Of a DNA stretch of 64,000 nt, positions 11,655 to 23,267 are shown piece by piece. This DNA comes from Aquatica leii (Eukaryota; Arthropoda; Insecta; Coleoptera; Lampyridae): assembly GCA_035610365.1 (NCBI GenBank), contig CM069433.1:175972882-176036881 (forward strand), given 5' to 3'. The notes under the pieces are model-generated. The model made no database searches and was not told the origin of the DNA. It was given only the letters and a program-made list of their open reading frames with translations. Position 1 is the first letter of the stretch. Each line of letters begins with the position of its first letter. The translations under genes were made by a program, and so were the position numbers.

Positions 11655-13113
11655 TGTTACAAGCTTTTTCGGTTTTACGAACCTTGCACGGCCAACTTAC
11701 AATAGTCGGGATGAGGGGAGGTTCAAAGAAACAGTAAATATGCTTAAGGGCGCCAGAGCTGATCCAAAGTAACTTTTCTATCATGCTCAGGACAGAACGG
11801 TTCACACTTGTAACACGATGTTAGGTTCGTAACCCTATACTCGGCTGTTCGAGTAGTCGACGTTGGTTATTAACTAAAGACGAGTCACAGAGGAAGGTAT
11901 GTTGTCATAAAAGTGCAAATAACCACAATAACAACTTTAATTTAGAACAGTAGGATTATCACAGGTATATCGAATTCTCATTACAGAGATGCCAGTCGTA
12001 TTGGCAACACACAATACATCAGTAAAGTACAGTGAAATAAATAGCGAAGAATAGCTCGTAGTAAATATGGTTCGTGTACAATATGCGAAATACACAAAAT
12101 AATTATTAATATGGCATTACAGACAATCACACAGTGATAATAAATTACTACAGTAATAGTAACCTATTGTAACAAGTCGTGGAAATACATCGTAGGCAAA
12201 GTATACAAAGGAAGTACTAATATGACCTTATTGATAATAAAACATCGAGACTAATTACGAAATTAATATAGCATTAACGTTAAGTACTTGTTGGTAGTAC
12301 ACAGCATGCGCAACTCAAAATAAGTAAAAAAAAATTACTACCTAACTGGTAAAACAACAGTATTAATAATTACCGCACAAATATTAGCAAGAATTTCGTG
12401 AGTGACCTTTCTGACAACGAATAAAATACATCAAATCACTTACCCCTAAACAGGAACTTTCACTCGTACGAAGAAAGCGCTTTCCTCGGCAAGCAATCCT
12501 GTAAACACTCTTAAATAGCAGGTCGTGTCAAACTAATTCCTCACGAAAGTGAAATCTACAAAATGATTATTTATATTTAACGCAAGTACATAAAGCCTAA
12601 CACGGTCGTCGTATGCTGTTATACTCCGACGAAAACGGTGGTTACGCAGGTATCTGCCGCCTGAGTAGAATCTCGACAATTGTAGTTAGCTTCGGTACAT
12701 TAAATTTTAGCCATATGTCGTATGCCTCGGTTATATTCGTCCGACGAAATTATTATTCGAAATTGATTCTTCATCAATAGTTATCGACTAGGAACAGATG
12801 CCCGCACGTGGCGGAACGGCTATCAAATTACGAGAAATTACAACAGAGTTTTAATAAATGACAGCTATTAGCTTACCCGGTGACGACTCAAACGTATTAT
12901 AAGCGTAATACCCTTATAAATTGGTCCCCATTACGGTGGATGGTCTTAGAAAATTTAATTTTAAGCCCCACCGGCCATTTTATGCAGTTGTCAAGTTACA
13001 GAATTCGTCGTAAATGACAGTCACGCGTAAAGATCGGTAGAGGGCGTCCAAACCGGAATCTAATTTCAAGTCAATATACATAGGCGTACGTAATGAAAAT
13101 TTCGTCCGTAACA
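11655..13113 (-). mobile_element. Solo LTR, copy D (TGTTAC...GTAACA family)
   Basis: This 1459-bp block starts TGTTACAAGC and ends CCGTAACA, and is bounded by a perfect 4-bp duplication AATT (11651-11654 and 13114-13117). In reverse complement it aligns with copies at 20287-21720, 45714-47017 and 57032-58179. The best conserved part is the 3' ~150 bp (gcgcccttaag, tgaacctcccc, gttggccgtgcaaggttcg). TG...CA ends, a 4-bp duplication and no coding content indicate a solo LTR of an LTR retrotransposon (gypsy or BEL-like). It is nested in the TIR-satellite element. Confidence 0.78.
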
Positions 13114-13174
13114 AATTGTCACAACTGCATGTAGCAGAAGACACTATACCTAACTTAGTTCAGTGAGCCGACGA

Positions 13175-13502
13175 CTTTGAATCACATTATTTTTAATTAT
13201 AGAAATAACTACACTCCAGTGTTTTATGTTATTTATTAACTTTTGGTCCATGCGTGTGTGAATTTCTAAAAAAATCAGAGCTTACTTTCATTTAGAAAAA
13301 TGAACGTTAATGCAGGAAATGGTTTCATCTGTAAATTTGTTTTAAAAAAAATTTTTTTACTAACTGTTGATAGATATTATTTATTTGTATCATTTAGTAT
13401 CAAAAATGAATAGTATAATGCTTTTCCATAGCCGTAATTTATGATTAAGTACAAAAACTGTAGATAAAAATTTATGGCTGGTATCTATGGCTAAGTTTAC
13501 AT
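13175..13502 (-). repeat. Right terminal inverted repeat
   Basis: Inverted partner of 8901-9230, containing one satellite unit in reverse orientation (attatttttaattatagaaata at the inner edge). The outer edge is the GTTTACAT block at 13495-13502. Confidence 0.75.
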
Positions 13503-16500
13503 GGGTGTTATGTAATCGGTGTGTAATTGTACATATGTGTATTTTGTGTATGTTAAGGTAGAATAAACCAACAAAACTTTGGTCTTAAATTAATCTCAGT
13601 TAGTAGAGCATATTAAAAGCTTCCTCCTGACCTGTTACATTCGTCTTGGGAAGGACTACAAAAACATGCGCAGAATCAGACACACAAACAATACAAAAAT
13701 TAAAAAATTTGCAACAAAAACTTGAAGTTAAGTGTTTTTTTTTTAATTTTTAGTTGCATTTATGTCGTTAAGCTAAAACTGTCAAAAATGTTTGTAACTA
13801 AATTACATAGTTTTTTTGGGTTACATAACTTAAATAATTCAATTTCAATTATAAATACAAATATTTTATAACTTTGATAGTGTGTATTGTACTGTAACTT
13901 ATGATAAGACAGAAGCTTTGCGTTGCATTTTATACACTTTTGTTTAAAAGAGTTTCTATTATGCCTAGAAATTATTTTGCGATTGCATAATCTTATAATT
14001 ACATGTAGACGAAACTTGTGAAAAACGGGTATCCAATAAAAATTATTTTGCAAACAACCCTTGTTTAGTTTATCATATTTTTTTGATGATACATTTTGAT
14101 ACAAAGTAATAGTTTAAAAAATATTGATTAAACAAATAAACTAAGAACAATAAACAGTAATTAGCGGAGAAATACATTTATTAAATATAATATATCCATT
14201 ATCCTTTATTAATAAAACAATATATTTTTTAAGACCGAAAAAAAAGTAAAAGTAAAGTTTTATCTTCTTCTACTAAGATACAAACACTCAAGTTATGAAA
14301 AATTAATTTTACTGCCGCAGGATTTTACTGGTTATTCAATATTAATATTTTTATTTAGATTGTAAATTTGTATCCAAATATTTATATTTATTTTGTTATT
14401 TTTAGAATATGGAAAATCTTTAGTTTTTGCGCAAAGTAATAATTGTTTAAATACGATTTAGCTAATTGAAGTGTGGTTTTTTAAACTTTCTAATTTGAAC
14501 AGTAACTAAATGTTACTAATTATTAGCTGTGTTATATTATAAAAAATTTGTATCATTTCTATATCCCTTAAAATAATAATTGCAATACGTGTTAATTATA
14601 TTTTCATTAATTATTTAAAATTTACTAATATTGTTGTTAAAATAAAGTATTAAAGATGAAAAAAAAAATATTATACGGTTATAAATTAAAAATACAAATA
14701 TCGGTAAATTAAAGTAAGTAATCTAAAACATCAAAACGGAATGCAAAAATTATTAATATAAATATAGTGTGATGGTATTTATATACACTATATAGACACT
14801 AACAAAACTAAAATTATATGTAATAGACACATCATTCACACATATGTTTGTATTTTAAAATTACAAACGCACATTATAAATCCTTTGGCACATTCGTCAA
14901 CTTAAAAATAGAATATATTTAAAAACGTATTTTATTTAGTGCTTTATAAACATTTTTTGAAATTTTTTTCTAAATAAATAATATTATTAAAAAAATTAAT
15001 AAAATAAATTGTAAAAAATGTGTTTTTTGATATCCAAATAAATTTACTGGAGCTTTGCACTCAACGTGTTTAATATTTGTATAAATAACACAGTTATGCT
15101 TAAGTGTTTAAACAAAATAAAGATATTAATAAACACATCAAATAAATATAAAGTTGGTATAACTTTAACCCTTTTAGTTAATATCTTGAAAATTTAGAAA
15201 ACAAACACGCACATTAAAAACAAAGCACATATTAATTATGTATTGACTCTTTCCATTGAATATCTACAAGTGAAAACATAAAATGAACAATTTTTAAAAA
15301 TATGTGTTTTTAAACAATAGTACACGCACAAACATTAAAAAAATCGTAAAACTAAGACATACAAACCATAACTTTTTGTTTTGCTTTATTTATAGCAACT
15401 CCGTAAATAAGTGTATTTTAAGCACAAGTAACGAATACCGTCACGTTGTACATTTGACATAACACGTAAGAATAATTAATGTCGTCGTTTTTATACGTGA
15501 CAATGCATTAATTACATTTCATAATCACATTTAAAGTTTATTATTTATATTATTTAAAAAATTAAATTTTAAACGCATTTGCAAACATGCTTATGCCGCA
15601 TTTACTAATAGAACAAAATGTTTGTAAAATACTAGTAAAAAATTGAAATTTGAGTGTTAATTAGTTATTTATAATTATTTATTAAAAAACAAAGGCTACA
15701 TAAATTGAATTAAAAAAGTATAATAACACCATCGAGTTGTGTTAATAAAACTTATTTTTTTTTAAAATAGGTAAAGAATTCTTTTTAAATGTTTATATAT
15801 AGACAAATTGAATTTCTAATTTCAGCAAATTGTATTTAAAAAGACTACATAATGCATCCATCTAACCTCCAGAAACTTTGAAAATTCAAATAATCACTTC
15901 GGCGTGTTACAATAAACATTAAAAGGAATTTTAAACTTAAATAATCACCGGGTATAATGAAACTAAGTAAAAGCAATAATTATTAACGTAATTTTAAAAT
16001 AGTGAGTAAACATGGTAGCTTTTTGTGATGGCGCCAAGTTGCTTACTTAACTTACTTAAAGTGAATAATTTTATTATATAGAAAAATTGATAAAGCATTT
16101 TTACATTAACACAAAAAATTAAGTAAATGTGTTAGCTATGCTACAAAACGTAAATTGAAAAATAAACACGCGTAAAGTACAACAATTTAAAGATACTGTA
16201 AGCGAACAATTAAAATAGTGTAACTTTATCTTAATGTTATTATAATTTATATAATAATTAAAATAACATTGAAAACTACAAATAAAAAAGATTTAATAAT
16301 TTACTTTAAACCTTAACAAATACAAATTACATTGAAACAATTTAAACAAATAATTATCGTATATAACTAATAAATATTAATAATTGATTTACGACTAATA
16401 GATGATTATACTTACTTTAAAAATGACTTTATTATTGATTTTTTTTCTTACCTGCAACAATAGAAACATCAAATTAGGGTAACATTTTAAAGAAAAACAT

Positions 16501-17630
16501 TTAAAATTAATAAAATTTAAAATTTTAAAATTATTTATAAATAAAAAAATACAAGATATATATAAAGTCAATATGTTATATTTTAAAAATTCGATTTTAC
16601 TAATATAACAAATGCATATTTTAAAACTTTAATTTTGAACAAAAATTAGATTTAAAAGTATTTTAATTATTTAATTAAATAGTGATTTTTTGTTTAAATT
16701 TAACTAATCTAAAGTTTTACGATAAATACAATTCTAGAATAATTAAACTTAAAAGCAAATGTTCTAATTGTATATCGCATCATATGGACAATAAGACATA
16801 ATAAGTTTTTATAAATTATTGAAACGTGAAAGACCAAAAACTGTAAGCTAGGAACAAAAAAAAGTATAACAAAGTTGGAATAAAATTTTAATAATGTTTA
16901 AATAATGACCTTTTCTAATTTGTTATGTTAAAAGTGTCTTGGCTTGATTTTTGTACCGCAAAAAAAATATTTCCGGTGATTGTGGTACGCTTCGCATATA
17001 TAATATAACGTAAATGCCTAGCAAAGTTTTCACTTCTAAATTTTCACACTCATCCGTGTTATAAATGGGTGTAGCATTTTAGTTGCTTTTGTGAAAGCTT
17101 TTCTGGGGTAAGCATTGATTCATACTTTTGTAATTTACTTTGATTCTTTGGGAATTGTGATAGCTACTTGGGATACCGTGACGTGTTGACCAATTTCTAG
17201 TGATTTATTTCCATCCATTATCTTTCGCTGGAAACATTAATTAGAAGCACGTACTATAGGGGGCTATTGATGTTTTTAATTTTTTCGCACAGTGAAAAAA
17301 CAGATTTCAAGTTGAAGTGTTTATCTATTAATCTATGTATTTTTTTAAAAATTGACCTGCAACTTGCATGTCCCAATTTAGGAAGGTTGGCCAGTATACG
17401 GCACAATGTGTCATAAATCAACACCAACTACTTCAAATGCATGTTGCTGCAAGTCGCAACTTGTTGTTAATTATGAATCCAAGGGTGTTTTACGGGTTAG
17501 TCTTACAGTAAAAAAGTTAAATTTTACATAATATAAAAGTAATTATGTTTTAGATCTGTTGCCAAATACAAACTTTTGAGAAACGCGGTTGATGATGTTA
17601 AAGCTTCAAAGTCGTAAAAAAGATTGATGT
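13503..17630. other. Long AT-rich stretch, no gene seen
   Basis: I recognise nothing coding. The longest frame (minus, 13760-14104, 114 codons) contains a Cys-x2-Cys and several His, but its composition follows the AT-rich background and no domain is recognisable. About 17.0-17.6 kb is less AT-rich and may be upstream sequence of the following piggyBac relic. Confidence 0.45.
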
Positions 17631-17639
17631 AGTAATCCT

Positions 17640-18650
17640 CCCTACAGAATCCAGTGATTAAGACATTGACAGAGATGAAGATGCAATTTATGACGATGTA
17701 TCGCAGCTACATGAAATGCCCGAAAAGGTTCCTAGAGAAGTGAAACTGCATTTTCAAGATTCTTGAGATGATGAAGAAAGAAAAGAAGAAACATCAACAA
17801 AAAGAAGAGAAATGTTGAGAAAGACGCAAGATGTGTCAATTGATTGTGACGCTAAGGATCCTGCAAAAGTAGGCGAAAAGCACGTTGGAAAGTCGAAATA
17901 TAAAATGTTAATTTTTTACAACCAAAATTATTAATTTTATCCGAGAACAAACTAAACTCTATGCTATAAGGAACAAAAATGTTCATTGCTAAAACTATGA
18001 GCTGGAAAAAATTCCAAACCATAAAGCGTTCCTTTCTAATGGTAAAGTGGCAATAGTTTTGATGTTTTATAAAAACTAAAAAAAACGGTTTCAACAGTTT
18101 GGGGTATTTCACAAACATTTTAGTATAGTTGAAGCAATGGTTCCATGTCATGGGCGTTTTTCGGCAATAATGTTTATTAAAAATAAACCAATTACGTTTG
18201 GATCCAAGAAATTTATTGTGCGAAGTCAGGAAACCGTACAACACCTTTAGGAAGTCAGATAGTTCATTCGATGCTAGAACTAATCAAAAACCCCGATAAT
18301 CATGTAGTGTGTTTTGCCAATTTTTTTCCAAGTCACGTGTTTTTTCCGAAAAAAGTATTCGTGTTTGTGGTACGATAAAGGAAAGCTTTAATTTTGTGTA
18401 AATTTATCCATTGTTGCCGCATTTCACTGTTATCAACATATAAATCCCGAGACCTTTATAACCCATTTGCAGGTTAGACAAAACCTAGCATCAGCTCTCA
18501 TCAACGTTGACGCAGCCCAAAGGATAAGAAGGGATAAACCATATTCCGACAAGTACATTACAAGAACATTGGATTTCCTGTAAAAACAACACAAGGCTAA
18601 AATGCAAAAAATAAAAAACGTTTTCACAAAATCGTTTGTTTTGTAAATTT
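17640..18650 (+). pseudogene. piggyBac transposase relic 1
   Basis: Across several frames the plus strand reads a piggyBac-family transposase. An acidic N-terminal part (DIDRDEDAIYDDVSQLHEMP) leads, after a gap, to the catalytic-core block IVEAMVPCHGRFSAIMFIKN and KPITFGSKKF. The block HSMLELIKNPDNHVVCFANF then matches the second-aspartate region, and IRVCGTIKESFNFV matches the family's RATGTVRENR stretch. A C-terminal HINPETFITHLQVR segment follows. In intact members the DDD core excises DNA at TTAA. Here the first catalytic region reads E-A-M-V and the second D is replaced (FANF for FDNF); stops are frequent. It is dead and differs from the other piggyBac at 27.5-29.0 kb. Confidence 0.82.
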
Positions 18651-19068
18651 TTATTTCAACAAGTAGGTTTATTTATAAGGTATGGTTTATGTAATGTTTA
18701 ATTACATGTTTTGAGAAATATATAGTAAAAAACGGCTAAATGTTAGAACTTCTCCCACATCATTCTATAATTAATGCCGTTAAAAAATTTGGGAAATTAT
18801 GGGAGAAGAAGAAATAACGTCCAAAACAATTAAAATAATTTTCGTATGCAGCCATCATACACTATTGTTTGATAGATATTTGAATTAATAATAAAACTAA
18901 TGATCCCTTCGTTTCAGAGGAAGCAAGGAAACTGAATCCAGTTAATCACCGACGTTTCGTGCTTATAATTATCACCTCATTACCTCATTAATTTAGTAAA
19001 CAACAACAAATTTTTTGTTTTTCGTGATGTCATGTCGTATCCTTAAATGTTTAAAATTAATTTCTTAT
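18651..19068. other. Short AT-rich spacer
   Basis: Lies between the piggyBac relic and the TA flank of the pogo-like element. No coding signal is visible. Confidence 0.4.
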
Positions 19069-19078
19069 TAGGAGGAAG

Positions 19079-19463
19079 TGGGGGAACAATGCGCGGTGGG
19101 TAATCATGCGCACCATTAAAATTCAAATTACGCGGCATACTGACAAACGCAGTCACGTGCAGACTAAGCTAAAACACAAGTCGGGTCTCTGAAGCCATTA
19201 ACTGCACTGCCACTTGAGTTGTGTACCTTGCGAGAGGTAAAAGTGCGCATCGTTACTATTTTTTAGGTGTATAAAATGAGACGGCGAGTCCGTAAATCTA
19301 AAGTAATACTTTTGAGTTAATTAAATTTGTAAAGTATATGATCTGCTGTATATGTGCATGTATTGTTGTTGCATTTTGATAAGTAATTTTTGTAGGATGA
19401 CGTAATTATTTTTTAGTCATAAGAGGGGTAACCGTGACCAAAAATGTGCACGATTACCCCCCA
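19079..19463 (+). promoter_or_regulatory. Left subterminal repeats of pogo element 1
   Basis: Several copies of a motif built on G(T/C)GCGCAT and GGGGTAAC occur: aatgcgcggtgggtaatc and catgcgcac at 19094-19115, gtgcgcatcgttac at 19243-19256, and ggggtaaccgtg at 19425 with gtgcacgattacccccc at 19446-19462. Related copies lie at the right end (23041-23090, 23240-23265). They look like an array of transposase-binding sites, or also promoter elements; this is inferred. Confidence 0.55.
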
Positions 19464-19528
19464 TTCAATTTATACAAAGCAAGATTAATGCTATTTTTGA
19501 GAACTCAAGATCCGTTTTCCACTTTCAG

Positions 19529-20286
19529 ATGCCGCGAAATTATATTCGAAAAACTGAAATTCACCAGTACAGTGAAAAATTACTGGAAACCGCACTAAAG
19601 GTAATTGGAAACAAGGGGAAGAAAATGCGGAAAGTTGGAAAATCGTTTAGTATTTCTGAATCAACCTTTGGAAAAAAGCTTTCTTTAAATCAACATAAAA
19701 TTCCCCGTCTGGGTCGAAAGGCGATTTTCACTGCAGAAATAGAAGCCGAGTTAAGCAACTATATTCTCATACTACCAAAATTGTTTTACGGCGTAACGCC
19801 CAAACAACTGAGGCAGCCCGCGTTTGATTATGCTGAAGAGAAAAACATTCCACATAATTTTAATATAGAAAATCAATTAGCGGGAAAAGATTGGCTGTAT
19901 AGATTTTTAAAGCGAAATCCCATATCATTGCGACGGCCTGAGGGTACTAGCCTTAATCGAATCGGAGCATTTAATTCAGACGAGTTAAGACTATTCTATT
20001 CGAATGTCGAAAAACTCTTACAAAAGTTTCAATTCGAAGCTAACAGAATTTTTAACATGGACAACACGGGTGTAACTATCGTGCCCGAAGGTTTATGGAC
20101 CTAAAGGTGCTAAAAAAGTAGGGGCTGCTATTTCAGAGGAAAGAGGAAGAACCATTACAGTTGTATTTTCCATGAGTGCTGCTGAAAACTACATTGCTCC
20201 TATGCTGATTTACCTCAGGAAGAAAATGGCTCCTGCGTTGCAAAAAAATTGACCAATTGGTGCCATCTATAAATGTCCGAAAAATG
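19529..20286 (+). pseudogene. pogo-like transposase, N-terminal half
   Basis: The frame opens at the ATG at 19529 with MPRNYIRKTE, a common start for insect Tigger/jerky-like transposases. A pipsqueak-type helix-turn-helix (about residues 10-55, including FSISESTFGKKL) is followed by a CENP-B-type HTH (about 65-135: LSNYILILPKLFYGVTPKQL, LAGKDWLYRFLKRNP) that binds element ends. The DDE domain starts with RIFNMDNTG, keeping the first catalytic Asp while the usual Glu of DETG is Asn. After a frameshift near 20104 it continues (GAKKVGAAISEERGRTITVV, then PIGAIYKCPKN) to 20286, where the solo LTR cuts it. The other half resumes at 21725. Confidence 0.9.
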
Positions 20287-21720
20287 TGTTACGTGCGAAA
20301 TTTTCACAACGGAGTACCCTGTGTATCGACTTAAAAATTAGTTTCTGGTTTTGACGCCGTCTGCCGACCTTGTTGGTGACTACGAGGCCATTTTGAAGCT
20401 GTCAACTACTTGAACCGGTCGGTGTCAGGAATCTTGAACTGATTCCTAAATTTTTAAGGGCATACCTTGTGATGAATACAAATTTATAAGGCGATTGTGA
20501 ATTTATTACAATTCTTTCGGCACAGGGTAAGATATTTTGTCTCCAATCTAATAAGATTCCTTCGTAATTTCTGAATTAATGTGATAGCCGGTTCCACCAC
20601 GTTGCAATCCTCTGTTCGCTTCAATAAGGAATAATGATGCATAAGTACGATTGATAAATACCGCTACCGAACGTATAAACTTTTGGGAGGGCCTGCTGCT
20701 TAAACAACAACAAGGTCTCGTCGAGCAATGCGTCGGAGATGCTAATTTTTGGACAATAATCGATTGCGTTATCAACCACCTGTTCGTAATTACAACCTAC
20801 AGTATTCGATACAACGGGTTCTTATATCGCATTTAATGAATTATGAATACTGATTTTGTAGTTTCCTTTTTCGTGAGTTATTGTGTGACACGAATTGCTA
20901 TTAATAATTATTTTAAGCTGCCAGTGGGAAAACGTTTTCTTCACGCAAGCAAGCATTGGATTGGGTAAGTCAATTTGATTATATTTTATTCGCTGTCATA
21001 AAAGTCACTCACGGAACTTTGATTACTGTCGGTGTCTATAAGTACATTTATTGTGTACATACCAATAAGGTAATTTCAAGTGTCATTTGTAGTGTATCGC
21101 ATGCTGAGAGTAGACAATATTTATTACGAAATTTACTTCGATATCTCGACGTAATTTAAGTATATGCTTTGTGTGTTGCCGATATGTCCGGTATTTATGA
21201 ATCGAGAAATTAGACAATACTCCGGTTAATCCTTTACGTTGTTAATTCAAGGTTTCTACACCTATTAATCATACTTGTTAAATTGTCTAATGTTTATGAA
21301 TTGAGGAATTCAACATACTTCTGTCAATTTGCTACGCTGCTAAATTAAAGTTTTTATATTTGTTAATTATACTTATTAATATTTCGAGCATTGATGAGTG
21401 GAGAAATTACTTATATTCTTGTTAATCTTCTACGTTAATACATTAAAGTTGTTATACTTGTTAATCTTTCTTTTATGGCAACATACCTTTCTCTTTTAAT
21501 TGTCGTCACCTACTAACAAATTTTGGCTACTTGAACATCAGAGTAACAAGGATTACGAACCTCAAATTTAGTTACAAGTTTGGACCGTCTGTCGTGATCG
21601 AGGCAGAAGTGTTAATTTGAATTTGATCTGGCGCCCTTAAGTATAATTTCCTTGAACCTCCCCTATCTCCGACTGTGTGAGTTGGCCGTGCAAGGTTCGT
21701 AAGACCTAAAGCTTGTAACA
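20287..21720 (+). mobile_element. Solo LTR, copy A
   Basis: This 1434-bp block starts TGTTACGTGC and ends GCTTGTAACA, with a perfect 4-bp duplication AATG (20283-20286 and 21721-21724). It splits the pogo transposase codon-for-codon: KCPKN(G) before, and the matching continuation after. It is nearly identical to copy C in the last ~150 bp and more diverged from copies B and D. The short frames inside (20548-20775, 20651-20836, 20956-21159) are not conserved between copies and I read them as chance. Solo LTRs arise by recombination between the two LTRs of a provirus. Confidence 0.82.
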
Positions 21721-21724
21721 AATG

Positions 21725-22965
21725 GATAGATGCAATTCCAACTTTTTCTAGATTAGCTTTTGCATTTCAAAAAACAGGCAAAGCCCACCTTAGATAATCC
21801 GATCCTTCTGGTCATGGACAATAATTCCAGCCATATTTCTATAAAGGCCTGCAATTTCTGCAAGGCAAATTCATATGATATCTCTTCCGCCACACGCTTC
21901 CCATCATCTTCAGCTCCTCGACATAACTTTTTTTGGCCCTTTAAAAAATGCGCTGTACAGGTAGTATGATATTTATTTAACCACAACAGGTCACTGAGTA
22001 TGATGTAGCAGAGCTGTTACATAAAGCCTTTATGAAAGTTGCGTCAATGGAAAAAGCAGCTTCAGGATTTCGTTTTTCTGTAATATGCTTATTTATTCCT
22101 AACAAATTTAAAGAGGATGATTTGGCTCCTGCCGAAGAAATAAGACAGTTTGTAGTTGAAGGTTGTTCAGAACCTAGCACATCTAACTTACAAACAACTA
22201 CATCTGGATCACATCCAAAAGGAATTTATATGTTGCCTACATCTACTTCTGAACAGGATGATCTACCATCAACATCTAAACTAAATAACTCGTTTTTCCA
22301 GTTTGCTCCTATTCCAAGAAAAGAAGAACAAGGCACAGTAAAAAGAGTGTCTCGTTCGAAACAACAATCCAAAATACTAACTAGCACACCTATAAAGGAA
22401 AGATTAGAAGAAGCTCAAGAAAAGAAAGGGAAAAGAAACAAAGGGGAACTTGAAACTAGAAAGTGAAACTGGTGCCCCGTTACTTGAATGTGATTCACAT
22501 GAAAGTCAGGATGAAGACGAATTAGAGGATGCTTATTTCTCAATCCCATCTTCCACTATCTATAGCAATAAAAAGTAAAAAAAAGACAACAGTAAAGGAA
22601 ACTGCTGCAAAAAAAGTTAAAAAACGCATTTATCAGATTCCTGCACTTAGAAAAGACAAGAATAAGAAAGGATCAGCAACGCCTGAATCATCTGAGGTAT
22701 CTGATATAAATGAAAATGACATTTGTGACGACGATGAGGTAGACGATTTCAACCCCAAATATGTTCCATGTGACACAGAACCTGACGAGCAGACTGATTT
22801 ATGTGGCATATGTGGAGAACAGGGAAAAAATAAATTATGGTACCGGTGTGTTGCATGCGGCACATGAAATCACGCGGCATGTACCGGTGAAAGTGCTCCC
22901 GAACAATACATTTGCGACTTTTGTCATGTTTAAACAAATACATATTAATATTTATGACTATTCTT
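21725..22965 (+). pseudogene. pogo-like transposase, C-terminal half with PHD finger
   Basis: Continuing from 20286, this half reads HFKKQAKPTLDNPILLVMDN with SSHISIKACNF (second catalytic Asp), then after a frameshift SLPPHASHHLQLLDITFFGP (third Asp), then VTEYDVAELLHKAF and the Lys/Ser/Thr-rich linker (22032-22466) with PSTSNLQ-type low-complexity text. A second linker (22529 on) leads to a PHD finger: LCGICGEQGKNKLWYRC, VACGT, then NHAACTGESAPEQYICDFC, giving a C4HC3 pattern. A TGA at 22867 replaces the Trp expected after VACGT. PHD fingers read histone tails; here it may guide the transposase to chromatin, which is inference. Frameshifts and stops make it dead. Confidence 0.88.
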
Positions 22966-23040
22966 TTGAATAAATATTTGTTCTTGTCTATAAAATTACA
23001 TTTATAGTACTTCACCTACCTTAATTCTATTTGCCGTAGT

Positions 23041-23265
23041 ACCGCGCACCATTCCCCATTCTATGCGCATAGTTACCCCGTGGGGTGGGAAACACTGCAT
23101 TTGCAATTATACAAAATTATGTTGAGAAATGCATCAAATATTGTAGTACATGCTGAAAGTAGCATAATTAGAGGTTCAGATAACGTTTTTAATTTTTTGT
23201 AGTATTTATAAATTTATCACAATAACACTTCTCGCTTAAATGCGTATCATTCCCCCAATTTTCCC
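23041..23265 (-). promoter_or_regulatory. Right subterminal repeats of pogo element 1
   Basis: Inverted copies of the left-end motifs: accgcgcaccattcccc at 23041, tatgcgcatagttacccc at 23062, and the terminal aatgcgtatcattccccc at 23239. They match the left array in content but not in exact spacing. Confidence 0.5.
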
Positions 23266-23267
23266 TA

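Larger units (their letters stand above)
8901..13502. mobile_element. TIR element carrying a satellite array
   Basis: The segment 8901-9230 recurs in inverted orientation at 13175-13502. Shared blocks include ctacagtttttgtactt, the stretch ending in atttatgatt/aatcataaat, the gatgaaacctgcattaacg-type block and one unit of the internal satellite. Between the arms lie about 12 tandem copies of a ~181-bp unit, a short AT-rich spacer, and a nested solo LTR (11655-13113). Removing the LTR and one duplication leaves about 3.1 kb. No transposase is readable, so it is non-autonomous. I could not find a convincing target-site duplication, so the outer edges may be off by some tens of bases. Confidence 0.75.
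19071..23265 (+). mobile_element. pogo/Tigger-like DNA transposon, full length but dead
   Basis: The left end GGAGGAAGTGGGGGAAC (19071) and the reverse complement of the right end, GGGAAAATTGGGGGAATG (23265), form a TIR. TA dinucleotides at 19069-19070 and 23266-23267 are the expected target duplication. Inside is a transposase with an N-terminal HTH, a DDD catalytic core and a C-terminal PHD finger, broken by stops and frameshifts and split by a solo LTR (20287-21720). Without the LTR and its 4-bp duplication the element is about 2.76 kb. Both ends contain extra copies of TIR-like motifs. Confidence 0.85.

Noticed and set aside
13760..14104. 114-codon minus-strand frame with Cys and His
   Set aside because: No domain, and composition follows the AT-rich background.
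17852..18627. Minus-strand frames of 130 and 64 codons
   Set aside because: They are opposite to the piggyBac relic, whose plus-strand text explains the region.
20548..21159. Frames inside LTR copy A
   Set aside because: Not conserved across copies; LTRs are non-coding.
22633..23015. Minus-strand frames over the PHD region
   Set aside because: Shadows of the plus-strand pogo C-terminus.
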